From Alphaproteobacteria bacterium MedPE-SWcel (lineage in GTDB: Bacteria; Pseudomonadota; Alphaproteobacteria; Rhodobacterales; Rhodobacteraceae): a DNA stretch of 41,276 bases. The notes below the pieces were generated by a model. The model worked only from the letters and a program-made list of their open reading frames with translations. It made no database searches and was not told where the DNA came from. The DNA lies in NCBI GenBank assembly GCA_001874255.1, contig MPDC01000031.1, forward strand, positions 1 to 41,276, written 5' to 3'. Both the position numbers and the translations under genes were made by a program. How positions within the stretch are numbered: the first letter of the stretch is position 1; every line of letters starts with the position of its first letter. This document shows positions 7,971 to 18,972 of this stretch, piece after piece.

Positions 7971-8009
7971 CCGCCGCCACGGGATCACGCCCCGTGTGCG
8001 GCGGTTTTT
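7971..8009 (+). terminator. Strong Rho-independent terminator before pccA
   Basis: Arms at 7971-7983 and 7991-8004 pair over 13 bp with one bulged T, a seven-base loop and a TTTTT tail (8005-8009). It ends the transcript of the small lipoprotein gene, so pccA probably has its own promoter. Confidence 0.85.
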
Positions 8010-8048
8010 CATGCGCCGGTCTGACGCCGCATCACCGAACAAATATAC

Positions 8049-8067
8049 GGCCAAAATTCCGGCCAAA
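8049..8067. repeat. 19-bp sequence shared with 5748-5766
   Basis: The 19 bases starting GGCCAAAATTCCGG are identical at 5748-5766 (inside the DUF6497-like gene) and at 8049-8067 (36 bp before pccA). Here they are followed by two 12-bp TTCTCGACCACA units. The meaning is unclear: shared minisatellite seed or shared regulatory site. Confidence 0.7.
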
Positions 8068-8102
8068 TTCTCGACCACATTCTCGACCACAAGGGACAGC
8101 AC

Positions 8103-10187
8103 ATGTTTGACAAGATCCTGATCGCCAACCGGGGGGAAATCGCCTGTCGCGTCATCAAGACCGCGCGCAAGATGGGGATCAAGACGGTAGCGATATATTC
8201 CGATGCCGACCGGCAGGCCCTGCATGTGCAGATGGCGGATGAAGCCGTTCACGTCGGCCCGCCCCCCGCCAACCAATCCTATATCGTGATCGACAAGGTC
8301 ATGGCCGCCATCCGCGAAAGCGGCGCGCAGGCGGTGCATCCGGGCTATGGTTTCCTCTCCGAGAATTCCAAATTCGCCGCCGCTCTGGCCGCCGAGGGGG
8401 TCGCCTTTGTCGGCCCGCCCGTCGGCGCCATCGAGAAGATGGGCGACAAGATCACCTCCAAGAAGATCGCCCAGGAGGCGGGCGTGTCGACGGTGCCCGG
8501 CTATATGGGCCTGATTGCCGATGCCGACGAGGCGGTGAAAATCTCGGGCGAGGTGGGCTATCCGGTGATGATCAAGGCCTCGGCGGGCGGCGGCGGCAAG
8601 GGCATGCGCATCGCCTGGAATGACGAGGAAGCCCGCGAAGGGTTCCAGTCCTCCAAGAACGAGGCCGCCAGCTCCTTTGGCGATGACCGGATCTTCATCG
8701 AGAAATTCGTCACCCAGCCGCGCCACATCGAAATTCAGGTGCTCTGCGACGCCCATGGCAACGGGATCTATCTGGGCGAGCGGGAATGCTCGATCCAGCG
8801 CCGCAACCAGAAGGTGGTCGAGGAAGCGCCCAGCCCGTTCCTGGACGAAGCCACCCGCAAGGCGATGGGCGAACAGGCCGTCGCCCTGGCCAAGGCCGTG
8901 GGCTATGCCTCTGCCGGCACGGTGGAATTCATCGTCGACGGCGACAAGAATTTCTACTTCCTCGAGATGAACACCCGCCTGCAGGTGGAACATCCCGTGA
9001 CCGAGTTGATCACCGGCGTCGATCTGGTGGAACAGATGATCCGCGTCGCCGCCGGCCAGCCGCTGAGCATCGCCCAGGACGACGTCAAACTCACCGGCTG
9101 GGCGATCGAGAACCGGCTCTATGCCGAAGACCCCTATCGTGGCTTCCTGCCCTCCATCGGCCGTCTGACCCGCTATCGCCCTCCGGCAGAGGTTGCGGCT
9201 GGTCCGATGCTGGATGCGGGCACCTGGAACTTTGCCGAGGATGCTCGCACCGATGGCTGGGAATTGCGTGGCCCCAGCGCCGAGACGGCGGCGGTGCGCA
9301 ATGACACCGGCGTCTTCGAGGGCGGTGAGATTTCAATGTATTACGACCCGATGATCGCCAAGCTCTGCACCTGGGCCCCGACCCGCGCGGCGGCAATCGA
9401 GGCGATGCGGGTGGCGCTGGACAGTTTCGAGGTCGAAGGCATCGGTCACAACCTGCCGTTCCTGTCGGCGGTGATGGATCACCCGAAATTCATCTCCGGC
9501 GATATCACCACCGCCTTCATTGCCGAGGAATACCCCGAGGGTTTTGACGGCGCCACGCTGCCGGTGGCTGAATTGCGCCGCATTGCCGCCGCCTGTGCCG
9601 CCATGCACCGGATTGCCGAAATCCGCCGCACGCAGGTCTCGGGCCGGATGGACAACCACGAGCGCCGGGTCGGCAATCACTGGGTCGTCGATCTCGGCGG
9701 CCAGAGCTTCAAGACCGTGATTGCGGCCGATCCGGCGGGCGCCACGGTCACCTTCCAGGAGGATGACTCCGTGATCCGCGTGACCTCCGACTGGACGCCG
9801 GGCGACATGATCGCCCATATCGAGACCGAGGGCGCGCCCTTGGTGCTGAAGGTCGACAAGATCACCCAGGGGTTCCGCATCCGCAACCGGGGCGCGGATC
9901 TGAAGGTCCATGTGCGCCGTCCGCGTCAGGCGGAACTGGCCGCCCTGATGCCGGAGAAACTGCCGCCGGATACCTCCAAGATGCTGCTCTGTCCGATGCC
10001 CGGGCTGGTGGTCAAGGTCGATGTGGCGGTGGGTGACGAGGTCCACGAGGGTCAGGCGCTCTGCACCATCGAGGCGATGAAGATGGAAAACATCCTGCGC
10101 GCCGAGAAAAAAGCGGTGGTCACCAAGGTCAATGCCGGCGCGGGCGACAGTCTCGCGGTGGACGATGTGATCATGGAATTCGAGTGA
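8103..10187 (+). CDS. pccA: Propionyl-CoA carboxylase alpha subunit (biotin carboxylase + BCCP)
   Basis: A 694-aa cytoplasmic subunit that carboxylates its own biotin with ATP and bicarbonate. It opens with the biotin carboxylase domain (FDKILIANRGEIACRVI). The ATP-grasp loop KASAGGGGKGMRI, the catalytic ECSIQRRNQKVVEE and EMNTRLQVEHPVTE are all present. A linker/BT domain occupies roughly 460-610, and a C-terminal biotin carrier domain carries EAMKM with Lys660 as the biotinylation site. AAGGGA precedes the ATG. Its partner PccB is at 3422-4954; the wide separation by small genes is usual in this family of bacteria. Confidence 0.96.
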   Translation: MFDKILIANRGEIACRVIKTARKMGIKTVAIYSDADRQALHVQMADEAVHVGPPPANQSYIVIDKVMAAIRESGAQAVHPGYGFLSENSKFAAALAAEGVAFVGPPVGAIEKMGDKITSKKIAQEAGVSTVPGYMGLIADADEAVKISGEVGYPVMIKASAGGGGKGMRIAWNDEEAREGFQSSKNEAASSFGDDRIFIEKFVTQPRHIEIQVLCDAHGNGIYLGERECSIQRRNQKVVEEAPSPFLDEATRKAMGEQAVALAKAVGYASAGTVEFIVDGDKNFYFLEMNTRLQVEHPVTELITGVDLVEQMIRVAAGQPLSIAQDDVKLTGWAIENRLYAEDPYRGFLPSIGRLTRYRPPAEVAAGPMLDAGTWNFAEDARTDGWELRGPSAETAAVRNDTGVFEGGEISMYYDPMIAKLCTWAPTRAAAIEAMRVALDSFEVEGIGHNLPFLSAVMDHPKFISGDITTAFIAEEYPEGFDGATLPVAELRRIAAACAAMHRIAEIRRTQVSGRMDNHERRVGNHWVVDLGGQSFKTVIAADPAGATVTFQEDDSVIRVTSDWTPGDMIAHIETEGAPLVLKVDKITQGFRIRNRGADLKVHVRRPRQAELAALMPEKLPPDTSKMLLCPMPGLVVKVDVAVGDEVHEGQALCTIEAMKMENILRAEKKAVVTKVNAGAGDSLAVDDVIMEFE

Positions 10188-10425
10188 TCCGGTGATCTGC
10201 GCCGCTCCCATATCGCCGCAGCTGCTCGTGCCCTGTCTGCCGCCACATCGCGGGCGGCGGCGCGGGGCCATTGGCTGCGGGCGGGCGGCGCAAAATTCCG
10301 CGCGAATCCGGGGGGTGTTAAGGCTTTCTGAAGCCCCCGCCAGTAGCATGTGCGGACGCGTCGCGCCGTCCCTGTCTCCGGGGTGGCGGATCAGGCGCGC
10401 GCCTGTGTTGCCGGAGGATCAATTC

Positions 10426-10959
10426 GTGCCCATTACCCGCTCCCGTCGCCGCCTGCGCACTGCCACTTTGGGGTTGGCCACGGCGGCCGGGGTCTTGCTG
10501 TCGGCCTGCAGTCTCGATCAGGAAACCGAGATCCGCTCCAAGCTGCAGAGCTGGGTCAAGCTGGGAGAGACCTTCTATTTCTACTCCCGGGTCAACTGCA
10601 CCGCGGCGCTGTTTGATGTCAAAGCCGACCGGATCAGTTCGCTGATCAAGAAAGCGGGCTCGATCGAGGCCGGCATGCGCGCCATCGTCGAGCAAAAAGT
10701 GGTGGCTTTTCAGATCGCCGCGCTGTCGCCAACCCAGGTGACCGAACAGATCATGACCCTCGATCTGCCGCTGGGGCTTGGGGTCTTGTCCTCGGGCACG
10801 GGCGGCAAGGACTGTATGGCGCGGGAAATGGAAGTGGCCTATTTCAACGCGCTGCTCGACCCGACCTCGGTGCTGATCTACGATCCGGTGGCGAAATCCA
10901 TGGCCGTCTTTGACCTGCGCAACCGGCGGCTGTTCTTCTCACGTGGCCGGCCCTCATGA
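10426..10959 (+). CDS. Lipoprotein of the pcc locus, function unknown
   Basis: A 177-aa product starting at GTG, chosen because GGAGGATCAATTC lies directly before it and the encoded VPITRSRRRLRTATLGLAT begins a clear signal peptide ending in lipobox LSAC, with Cys28 lipidated. The mature part starts SLDQETEIRSKLQSWVKLG and has two further cysteines. No known domain; not enzymatic by any motif I can see. The frame is open to 10192 but that stretch lacks coding character. Its 3' end meets the convergent DUF4174 gene with one base between stops. Confidence 0.7.
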   Translation: MPITRSRRRLRTATLGLATAAGVLLSACSLDQETEIRSKLQSWVKLGETFYFYSRVNCTAALFDVKADRISSLIKKAGSIEAGMRAIVEQKVVAFQIAALSPTQVTEQIMTLDLPLGLGVLSSGTGGKDCMAREMEVAYFNALLDPTSVLIYDPVAKSMAVFDLRNRRLFFSRGRPS

Positions 10960-10960
10960 C

Positions 10961-11521
10961 TCAGCCGCCCCGCCGCTCCTCGACCTCGCGCAGGCGCATC
11001 GGCATCTTGTCGATGGTCCGCGACAGTTCCCGGACACTCCACGGCAGGGGCTTGCGCAGTTTGACACCGCCATCCTTGCCGATCAGCACCAGCATGAAGC
11101 CGCGCGGACGCAGTTTTGTACGCAGGGCCGATTGCCGGTCCGGCTCCGTGTCGACAAAGACGATCACATCGCGCGTCATCAGCGCCGGAACATCCTTCAG
11201 CAATTCATCGATCTGCTCCTGGAACCTCGGGTCCGCCGGGCTGTCGGCAAAGACCACCACCGGGCGATGGGTCCAGCGATACGCGTCGAGGTCCACGTCA
11301 TACCCGTCGTGGATGGCAAAAACGGGCGCGGCGGGGGCCTGCGCCTCGGGGGCAGGCGGATCGGCCATGACCTCGGCCTCCTGCGCGCCCACTGCGGCGG
11401 CGCTCAGCGTCAGGGCGACGATCTGGGCGACGATCAGGGCCAGGGTTGACAGGGTTGGCGCAAACCGGGCCAGCGATGACAGGGTCGGCGCAAACCGGGC
11501 CAGACGGATCAGGTTTTTCAT
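10961..11521 (-). CDS. DUF4174 family exported protein
   Basis: A 186-aa protein. The C-terminal 110 residues match DUF4174 as I know it (thioredoxin-like fold, no CxxC): HRPVVVFADSPADPRFQEQ, then RGFMLVLIGKDGGVKLRKP and DKMPMRLREVEERRGG. The N-terminus is a long signal peptide with an internal duplication, LARFAPTLSS then LARFAPTLST, cleaved probably after AVGAQ. The start has AGAGGAG upstream. The family is periplasmic and of unknown role. Divergent from the sulfotransferase-like gene across 171 bp, convergent with the lipoprotein gene. Confidence 0.8.
   Translation of the reverse strand: MKNLIRLARFAPTLSSLARFAPTLSTLALIVAQIVALTLSAAAVGAQEAEVMADPPAPEAQAPAAPVFAIHDGYDVDLDAYRWTHRPVVVFADSPADPRFQEQIDELLKDVPALMTRDVIVFVDTEPDRQSALRTKLRPRGFMLVLIGKDGGVKLRKPLPWSVRELSRTIDKMPMRLREVEERRGG
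11448..11507. repeat. 30-bp tandem duplication in a signal peptide
   Basis: Units at 11448-11477 and 11478-11507 differ at only a few bases and encode the repeated decapeptide LARFAPTLS(S/T) in the DUF4174 signal sequence, lengthening the n-region without a frameshift. Confidence 0.85.
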
Positions 11522-12614
11522 AGGTACTCCTCTGTGCGGGAATATATGCACCCCGACCGTAAAAGCGATGGGCGAAACCGCTGATTGCACAAAAAAAACA
11601 CCTTTGGTTAAGCTTGATGGAACACCACAGGCCGCATGCTTTCCCCGTCCGGCCGCCGCCGTAGCCGGGCCCCTGCACGAGGAACCCATGCCATGAAAGT
11701 GATCCTGCACATTGGTGCCCACCGCTGCGCGACACGCAGTTTCCAGAACTACATGAGCCGCAAACAGGACCATCTGGCGCAATATGGTCTGACCGTCATG
11801 GGGCCGGAGCGCACCCGCAAGGGGCTGCTGCACGGGGTGCAACCGGGGGCGCCGGCGATCAGCGGGCGGGACCCGGTCCAGCGCGCCCGCGGGCGGATTG
11901 CGTTGCAGCTGACCACCCTGCGCGAGGCGGGCACGGCCGCCTTGGTCCTCAGCGACGCCAATCTGCTTGGATCCCTCGACCAAAGCCTGGCGCTGGGGCA
12001 GCTCTATCCGGGGGCGGGCGAACATCTGTCCCGGCTCGATCATGCCTTTGCCGGCGCGGTGACCGATGTGATGCTCAACATTCGCAGCCCGGAGGTGTTC
12101 TGGGCCTCGGCCCTGTCGGTGCGGCTGGAGCATTCGTTGCGGATGGCCAATGGCCGGGTTCTGTCCCGGATCGCCTCCGGCCCCCGCAGCTGGCGCGATG
12201 TGATCCAGGACATCTATTGTGCGGTGCCGGGCGCCCGCATCCGGGTCTTTGCGCATGAGGTCTTTGCCGCCCGCCCCGAGGCGCAGCTCTCAGCGATGAC
12301 CGGGGTGGACTGCCCGGCGGTCCGGGGCAGTTTCCGCCTCAACGCCTGTGCCAGGCTGCCTGCCCTGCGGGCGGATCTGCCGGAGCGGCTTGCGGCGCTC
12401 TTGCCCGAGGGCGATGGCCGCTGGATGCCCTTCTCCGAGGCGGAGGCCGCGCGCCTTCGCGAGAGCTACTATGATGACATGATGTGGCTGGTGGGGGGCG
12501 CCGACGGGCTCGCCGAACTGGTCGAAGACCCGAACAAATCGGGCGCACGCGACGACACCAACAATGCGGCAGCAGAACGCATGCCGCAGCACGACCTGAC
12601 AAGAGGACCAACCC

Positions 12615-14762
<2,148 letters not shown>

Positions 14763-14808
14763 CCTCCACGTGCATTGGGGGCCTGAGCGGTGGCGCAGGG
14801 GGGGAGGG

Positions 14809-14961
14809 GCTCCCGCCCCGCCGTGTGCCCTGACTGCGTCAGACCCCTTTGGCGGCTTGGGCATGGCAGTCGACCCCTTTGGGGTCGACTGCGCGCCGCG
14901 CGCGCCCCTAATCCCAACCGGTTCGGTTGCGCCACTGGCGCAGCCGCGGACGGGCGGGAGC
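14809..14961. repeat. MITE/REP-like element, copy 1 (after mcm)
   Basis: Terminal inverted repeats GCTCCCGCCCC (14809-14819) and GGGCGGGAGC (14952-14961) enclose a central perfect 12-bp hairpin, GCAGTCGACCCC-TTT-GGGGTCGACTGC (14866-14892). A second palindrome TGCGCCA-C-TGGCGCA lies at 14928-14942. The ends match three other sites in the window, while the central arms are unrelated in sequence. It begins 46 bp after the mutase stop and could end its transcript. The rest of 14763-15139 holds three GGATTTTT motifs about 13 bp apart (15046-15080) and no gene. Confidence 0.7.
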
Positions 14962-15139
14962 TCGCCGGACGTGGTCCGGACACTGACAGGGGACCGATAC
15001 GCCCGGACCTTATATGCCAGGTTTTTCCGCGCCGGGTTTTGTCTTGGATTTTTGCTCTGGGATTTTTGCCAGGGATTTTTCGTTGCCTCGGTCGCTCAGC
15101 CGGTTAACTTGACCCGGTCAAACGCCGCAGGAGACCGCA

Positions 15140-15745
15140 ATGATCGCACTCGACCATTTTGCCGTGGCCGGCACCTCGCTCGAGGAGGCCAGCGCCCATG
15201 TCGAGGCGGCGCTCGGCGTGCCCCTGCAACCGGGCGGCCCGCATCAGGTCTTTGGCACGCACAATCGTCTCCTCGGTCTGGCGGAGGGGCTCTATCTGGA
15301 AGCCATCGCCATCGACCCGGCGGCAACGCCCGAACGCAGGCCGCGTTGGTTCGACCTCGACCGGTTCACCGGCGCCCCCCGCATCAGCAACTGGATCTGT
15401 CGCTGCGAGGATCTTGAAACCACGCTGGCGGGGCTGCGCCTCGATGCAGGGCAGCCGGTCGCGCTCGCCCGCGGGGATCTGCGCTGGCAGATGGCGGTTC
15501 CGGCCAGCGGGACCTTGCCGTTCGACAATTGCTGTCCCGCCCTGATGCAATGGCAAGGGCCGCATCCGGCTCCGGGACTGGCTCAGCAGGGCTGCACGTT
15601 GCGACGGCTGGTGGTTGCCCATCCCGAGGCGCTGGCCCTGCGGGATCTGCTCGCGCTGAACGAGGCCCGCGTGGTGTTTGAACCCGGCCCCGCAGCTCTG
15701 CTGGCCGAGATCGAGACGCCGCATGGGCTGCGCCACCTGACATGA
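15140..15745 (+). CDS. VOC-superfamily (glyoxalase-like) protein
   Basis: A 201-aa protein starting MIALDHFAVAGTSLEEASAH, the usual opening of the glyoxalase-like VOC family: first beta strand with LDHF, then a helix. The later FGTHNRLLGL and YLEAIAIDP segments fit the second half of the first module, and the protein continues into a second related module. Such proteins bind a metal and act on small substrates; no specific reaction can be assigned. GCAGGAG precedes the ATG. Its stop overlaps the start of the acetyltransferase gene (ATGA), inside a 15-bp repeat. Confidence 0.75.
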   Translation: MIALDHFAVAGTSLEEASAHVEAALGVPLQPGGPHQVFGTHNRLLGLAEGLYLEAIAIDPAATPERRPRWFDLDRFTGAPRISNWICRCEDLETTLAGLRLDAGQPVALARGDLRWQMAVPASGTLPFDNCCPALMQWQGPHPAPGLAQQGCTLRRLVVAHPEALALRDLLALNEARVVFEPGPAALLAEIETPHGLRHLT

Positions 15746-15805
15746 CGCCACCTGACATGACGCCGCCCGATGTGACGCTGCCCGATGTGGCGCCGCCTGA
15801 CACGT
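15731..15805. repeat. Five 15-bp units spanning a stop/start junction
   Basis: Units start at 15731, 15746, 15761, 15776 and 15791; the first two are identical (CGCCACCTGACATGA). Unit 1 holds both the stop of the VOC gene and the ATG of the acetyltransferase; unit 2 recreates an in-frame ATG at 15757. The array encodes TPPDM, TPPDV, TLPDV, APPDT, SLPEH. Confidence 0.9.
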
Positions 15806-16368
15806 CTCTGCCCGAGCACACGCCGCACAGGACAGGGCGCCCGCGCATTCGTCCGGCCCGTTCCGGCGATGCCGAGGCGATTGCGGCGCTGCATGCTGAC
15901 GGCGTGCGACATAGCCTCGCCACCTTCACCACCGTGGTGCGCACCGCCCCTGACTGGGGCGAGGACATCGGGTCCGGCCTGCCGATACTGGTCGCCGAGG
16001 ACAGCGCGTCCGGCGCATTTCTGGGCTTTGCCGCTCTCGGCGCGTTTCGCAGCGGGCCGGGCTATGCGCATACGGCAGAGCATTCGATCTACCTGACGGA
16101 GGCCGCACGGGGCCACGGCGTGGGGCGGAGCCTGTTGATCGCACTGGAAAATCTGGCCGGGTCGCGGGACATTCACGTGCTGGTGGCCGCCATCAGCGGC
16201 GCTAACCCCTCGGCGCAGGCCTTTCACGCTGCCTGTGGCTATCGCGAGGTCGCGCGGCTGCCGGAGGTCGGCTATAAATGGGGGCAGTGGCTGGATCTTG
16301 TGCTGATGCAGAAAATTCTGCGTGAGGAGGAAACAGGACGACCTGACAGCCGACCGGATCCCGGCTAA
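15742..16368 (+). CDS. GNAT family N-acetyltransferase
   Basis: A 208-aa protein whose residues from about 33 on form a GNAT fold of the phosphinothricin-acetyltransferase-like type: RIRPARSGDAEAIAALHADGV at the start (21 residues across strand 1 and helix 1, shown here only in part elsewhere), the acetyl-CoA loop RGHGVGRSLLIAL, then VAAISGANPSAQAFHAACGY. The acceptor is unknown. The first 30 residues are a Pro/Asp-rich repeat tail made by the 15-bp array, absent from typical relatives. The start overlaps the VOC stop; an equivalent ATG exists at 15757. Likely co-transcribed with the VOC gene. Confidence 0.8.
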   Translation: MTPPDMTPPDVTLPDVAPPDTSLPEHTPHRTGRPRIRPARSGDAEAIAALHADGVRHSLATFTTVVRTAPDWGEDIGSGLPILVAEDSASGAFLGFAALGAFRSGPGYAHTAEHSIYLTEAARGHGVGRSLLIALENLAGSRDIHVLVAAISGANPSAQAFHAACGYREVARLPEVGYKWGQWLDLVLMQKILREEETGRPDSRPDPG

Positions 16369-16377
16369 GATCGCCCC

Positions 16378-17085
16378 ATGTCACTCTGGTCCCGCATCAC
16401 CGAGGCGCTGTCGGCGCTGGCCACGGGCGAAAGCCTTGCGTCGGTTTTCGACCGCCTGCGCACGCCGCCCGAACGCTCCGTGGCGTTCACCATCGCGGTG
16501 ATTGCGCTGGGGGCAAAGATGGCCAAGGCCGACGGCCAGGTGACCCGCGACGAGGTGGCGGCCTTTCGCGAGGTGTTCCACATCGCCGCCGAGGATGAAC
16601 AGCAGGCCGCGCGCGTCTTTGATCTGGCCCGTCAGGACATCGCAGGCTACCGCGAATATGCCCGCCGCATCAGCACCATGTTCCGGGACGATCCGGGCAC
16701 GCTCTGCGATCTGATGGAGGGGCTGTTTCATATCGCCCTGGCGGATGGGTTCTACCACCCCAATGAAAACGCCTTCCTCGAGGAGGTCAGCCGCATGTTC
16801 GGCCAGTCCGAAGCGCAGTTCCGGTCCTTGCGCGCCCGTTTTGTCGAGGGCGCGCCGCGCGATCCCTATGAGGTGCTGGGGGTGGCGCCGGGCACGCCGC
16901 TGGAAGAGGTCCGCCGGATCTGGCGAAAGCTGGTGCGCGACAACCACCCTGACGCGATGATCGCGCGGGGGGTGCCGACCGAAGCGATCCGTCTGGCCGA
17001 AAAGCGCCTGGCGGATATCAACCGGGCCTGGGACGACATCCGCGGCGCCGCACAGGCCCGAGAACATGCGCCTGAGCACGTATAA
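16378..17085 (+). CDS. TerB-DnaJ (DjlA-like) co-chaperone
   Basis: A 235-aa soluble protein. Residues 33-150 form a TerB-type helical domain with paired acidic motifs (AKADGQVTRDEV and ALADGFYHPNEN). Residues 162-230 form a J domain, DPYEVLGVAP to the end, with the essential HPD at 190-192, so it should stimulate a DnaK-type Hsp70. It resembles E. coli DjlA but lacks its N-terminal membrane anchor, which is usual in alphaproteobacteria. It starts 9 bp after the acetyltransferase stop and overlaps the next gene by 20 bp. Confidence 0.85.
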   Translation: MSLWSRITEALSALATGESLASVFDRLRTPPERSVAFTIAVIALGAKMAKADGQVTRDEVAAFREVFHIAAEDEQQAARVFDLARQDIAGYREYARRISTMFRDDPGTLCDLMEGLFHIALADGFYHPNENAFLEEVSRMFGQSEAQFRSLRARFVEGAPRDPYEVLGVAPGTPLEEVRRIWRKLVRDNHPDAMIARGVPTEAIRLAEKRLADINRAWDDIRGAAQAREHAPEHV

Positions 17086-18148
17086 TATCGAATGGTTCGC
17101 CAATCTGTTTGATGCCCGCGACCGGCTCTTTCTCGACGGGCGGCGGTCCGGGCGTCACGGGATCAGCTGTGCCGCCCAGACCGAGGCGATCGCAACGGTG
17201 CTGCGACGGGTGGATGCCGATGCGGTCGTGGTGATCGAGGCCCCGAACACCGGCCGCCGACAGAGCACCCTGCGGGCGCTGGCGGAATTTGCCGAATGGG
17301 CGGGGCTGCGCAGCCGAGCGGCGGTGATGGGGTTTTCCAACGAGACCCAGCAGGAAATCGCCCTGCTCTACGATCCTGATGTGCTGCGTGCCGCCCATGC
17401 GCCGGTTGCCTCGTCCCGGGTGCCTGCCTTCGACGGCTGCTTTTCCATCGATCTCGACGTGGACGCGCAGGCCGACAGCGTGCGCTTTTCCAAACCGCCG
17501 ATGGAGATCAAGGTCACCCCGCACTCCGGCACCCCCTTTCGCCTGATTGGCGCGCATCTGAAATCCAAGGCGCCCCATGGCGCCCGCAGCCCGGAAGAGG
17601 CGCGGGCGCTGTCCATCTCCAACCGGCGCAAGCAGCTGGCGCAGGCGATCTGGCTGCGGGCCCGGATGTCCGAGCATCTGAGCGCGGCAGAGCCGCTGGT
17701 GGTGATGGGGGATTTGAACGACGGGCCGGGGCTCGACGAATACGAGGCGCTGTTTGGCCGCTCCTCGGTCGAGATCATTCTCGGGGCGGAGATGGCCGAC
17801 CCCCATGCGCGCTGCCTGCTGCGCCCGAACCGACAGGGGCTGCCGACCTCGGCCCGGTTTTACAACCAGATCGAAAAGCGCTATTTTCAGGCGCTTCTGG
17901 ACTATGCGATGATCTCGCCGGATCTGGCAGGCTGCGCCCCCCGCTGGCGCATCTGGCACCCGTTCGAGGACGCGGAATGCTATGGTGATCCGGACCTGCG
18001 CCGCGCGCTTCTGGAGGCGTCGGACCATTTTCCGGTCAGCCTCGATCTGGATCTCGACCTGTATCCTGGCCGCCAGTCGGAGCCGGAGGGGACCTCTCCC
18101 GGAGCGCAACCCGATGGCGCCGCCGTGGGATCTTCCGGTCGGCCCTGA
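17066..18148 (+). CDS. Endonuclease/exonuclease/phosphatase family protein
   Basis: A 360-aa metal-dependent hydrolase of the EEP fold (DNase I/sphingomyelinase-like). The active-site set is visible: Asn7 (STYNIEWF), Glu58 (VVVIEAP), His164 (IGAHLKSK), Asp216 and Asn218 (GDLND), and Asp320-His321 (SDHFPV). No signal peptide, so cytoplasmic. The substrate could be nucleic acid or a phosphoester; sequence does not decide. The start overlaps the TerB-DnaJ gene by 20 bp, suggesting translational coupling. The last 30 residues (from about 330) are low-complexity and family-atypical. Confidence 0.82.
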   Translation: MRLSTYNIEWFANLFDARDRLFLDGRRSGRHGISCAAQTEAIATVLRRVDADAVVVIEAPNTGRRQSTLRALAEFAEWAGLRSRAAVMGFSNETQQEIALLYDPDVLRAAHAPVASSRVPAFDGCFSIDLDVDAQADSVRFSKPPMEIKVTPHSGTPFRLIGAHLKSKAPHGARSPEEARALSISNRRKQLAQAIWLRARMSEHLSAAEPLVVMGDLNDGPGLDEYEALFGRSSVEIILGAEMADPHARCLLRPNRQGLPTSARFYNQIEKRYFQALLDYAMISPDLAGCAPRWRIWHPFEDAECYGDPDLRRALLEASDHFPVSLDLDLDLYPGRQSEPEGTSPGAQPDGAAVGSSGRP

Positions 18149-18242
18149 TCACGGCGCGGGCCAATGTGGCAGGGGATTGCCCCACCGGGGGCGGGCGCTA
18201 TCGTCTGTTCCAGAGATGAGCCAGAAGAGGTACACTCCGCCC

Positions 18243-18734
18243 ATGATGCAGATCTTTCGCCCTCCGTTCCGAGCCTTCGCAAAGGCGCCGCTGATTGCCG
18301 CTCTCGGTGTGCTGGGCCTCTGCGTTCTGGTGACATTCGGCTCTGCCACCGGTCTTGAGGCCGAGGGTGCGGACGACGGGTTTGAGGGCGAACCGGAGGG
18401 CAAAAGCCTGATGGAGCGCGGCGCGGATCTGTTTCTCGAAGGGCTGCGCCGCGAAATGGAGCCCGCATTGGACGAAGCGGCGCGGCTGTTGGCCGAGATC
18501 GGGCCCTCCATGCGTCGTTTTCTGGCCGAGATGGGGCCTGCCCTGGCCGAGATCGCGGAGCAGGTCGAGGACTGGAGCCTCTACGAGCGGCCCGAGGTCC
18601 TGGACAGTGGCGATATCATCATACGCCGCAAGGTCCCGGTGCCGGACGAGCATCCTCCGGGCGACATCCCTCCGGGCGAGCTGCGGGAACAGGGGGAGGG
18701 GGACGCCCCGGATGACGGCAGCATCGAACTCTGA
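18243..18734 (+). CDS. Small exported Rhodobacterales protein, function unknown
   Basis: A 163-aa protein with a signal peptide (MMQIFRPPFRAFAKAPLIAA, then a hydrophobic core ending about residue 40). The mature part is acidic and helical (SLMERGADLFLEGLRREME, LAEIGPSMRRFLAEMGP), followed by a conserved YERPEVLDSGDIIIRRK and a Pro/Glu/Asp-rich tail ending SIEL. I recall relatives in Rhodobacteraceae often mislabelled as AAA+ ATPases; there is no P-loop. The start is uncertain: ATGs at 18243, 18246 and 18216 are all in frame, with AGAGG upstream of 18243. It ends before a MITE-like repeat. Confidence 0.65.
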   Translation: MMQIFRPPFRAFAKAPLIAALGVLGLCVLVTFGSATGLEAEGADDGFEGEPEGKSLMERGADLFLEGLRREMEPALDEAARLLAEIGPSMRRFLAEMGPALAEIAEQVEDWSLYERPEVLDSGDIIIRRKVPVPDEHPPGDIPPGELREQGEGDAPDDGSIEL

Positions 18735-18824
18735 CCCGCTGACGGATCGGCAGGTCTTGCTGTAGACCTTCGGCTGCGGGACCATGGAGCTTTTGAACTC
18801 CGGCTGTCTTAGGGAGGACGGTGG

Positions 18825-18958
18825 CCCTCCCGCCCGCGCGCGGCCCTTTAAAAAGGACCTTGCGCCGTTGGGCGTGGCGCCGGACTTCGTCCGGCGCCAC
18901 GCCCAACGCTTCTGATGGTGCTCTGCGTTAGCAGAGGGCAGGAGGAAGGGGCGGGAGC
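18825..18958. repeat. MITE/REP-like element, copy 2
   Basis: Ends CTCCCGCCC (18827-18835) and GGGGCGGGAGC (18948-18958) flank a perfect 20-bp stem with a TTC loop (18866-18908, arm starting CGTTGGGCGTGGCG). A small hairpin CTCTGC-GTTA-GCAGAG follows at 18921-18936. It fills the space between the convergent exported-protein and exopolyphosphatase genes, where it could stop transcription both ways. Confidence 0.85.
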
Positions 18959-18972
18959 CTCCCCCTCCTGGC

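Noticed and set aside
7091-8110. 339-codon rightward frame over the second lipoprotein region
   Set aside because: It overlaps a well-supported lipoprotein gene in another frame and runs through a strong terminator.
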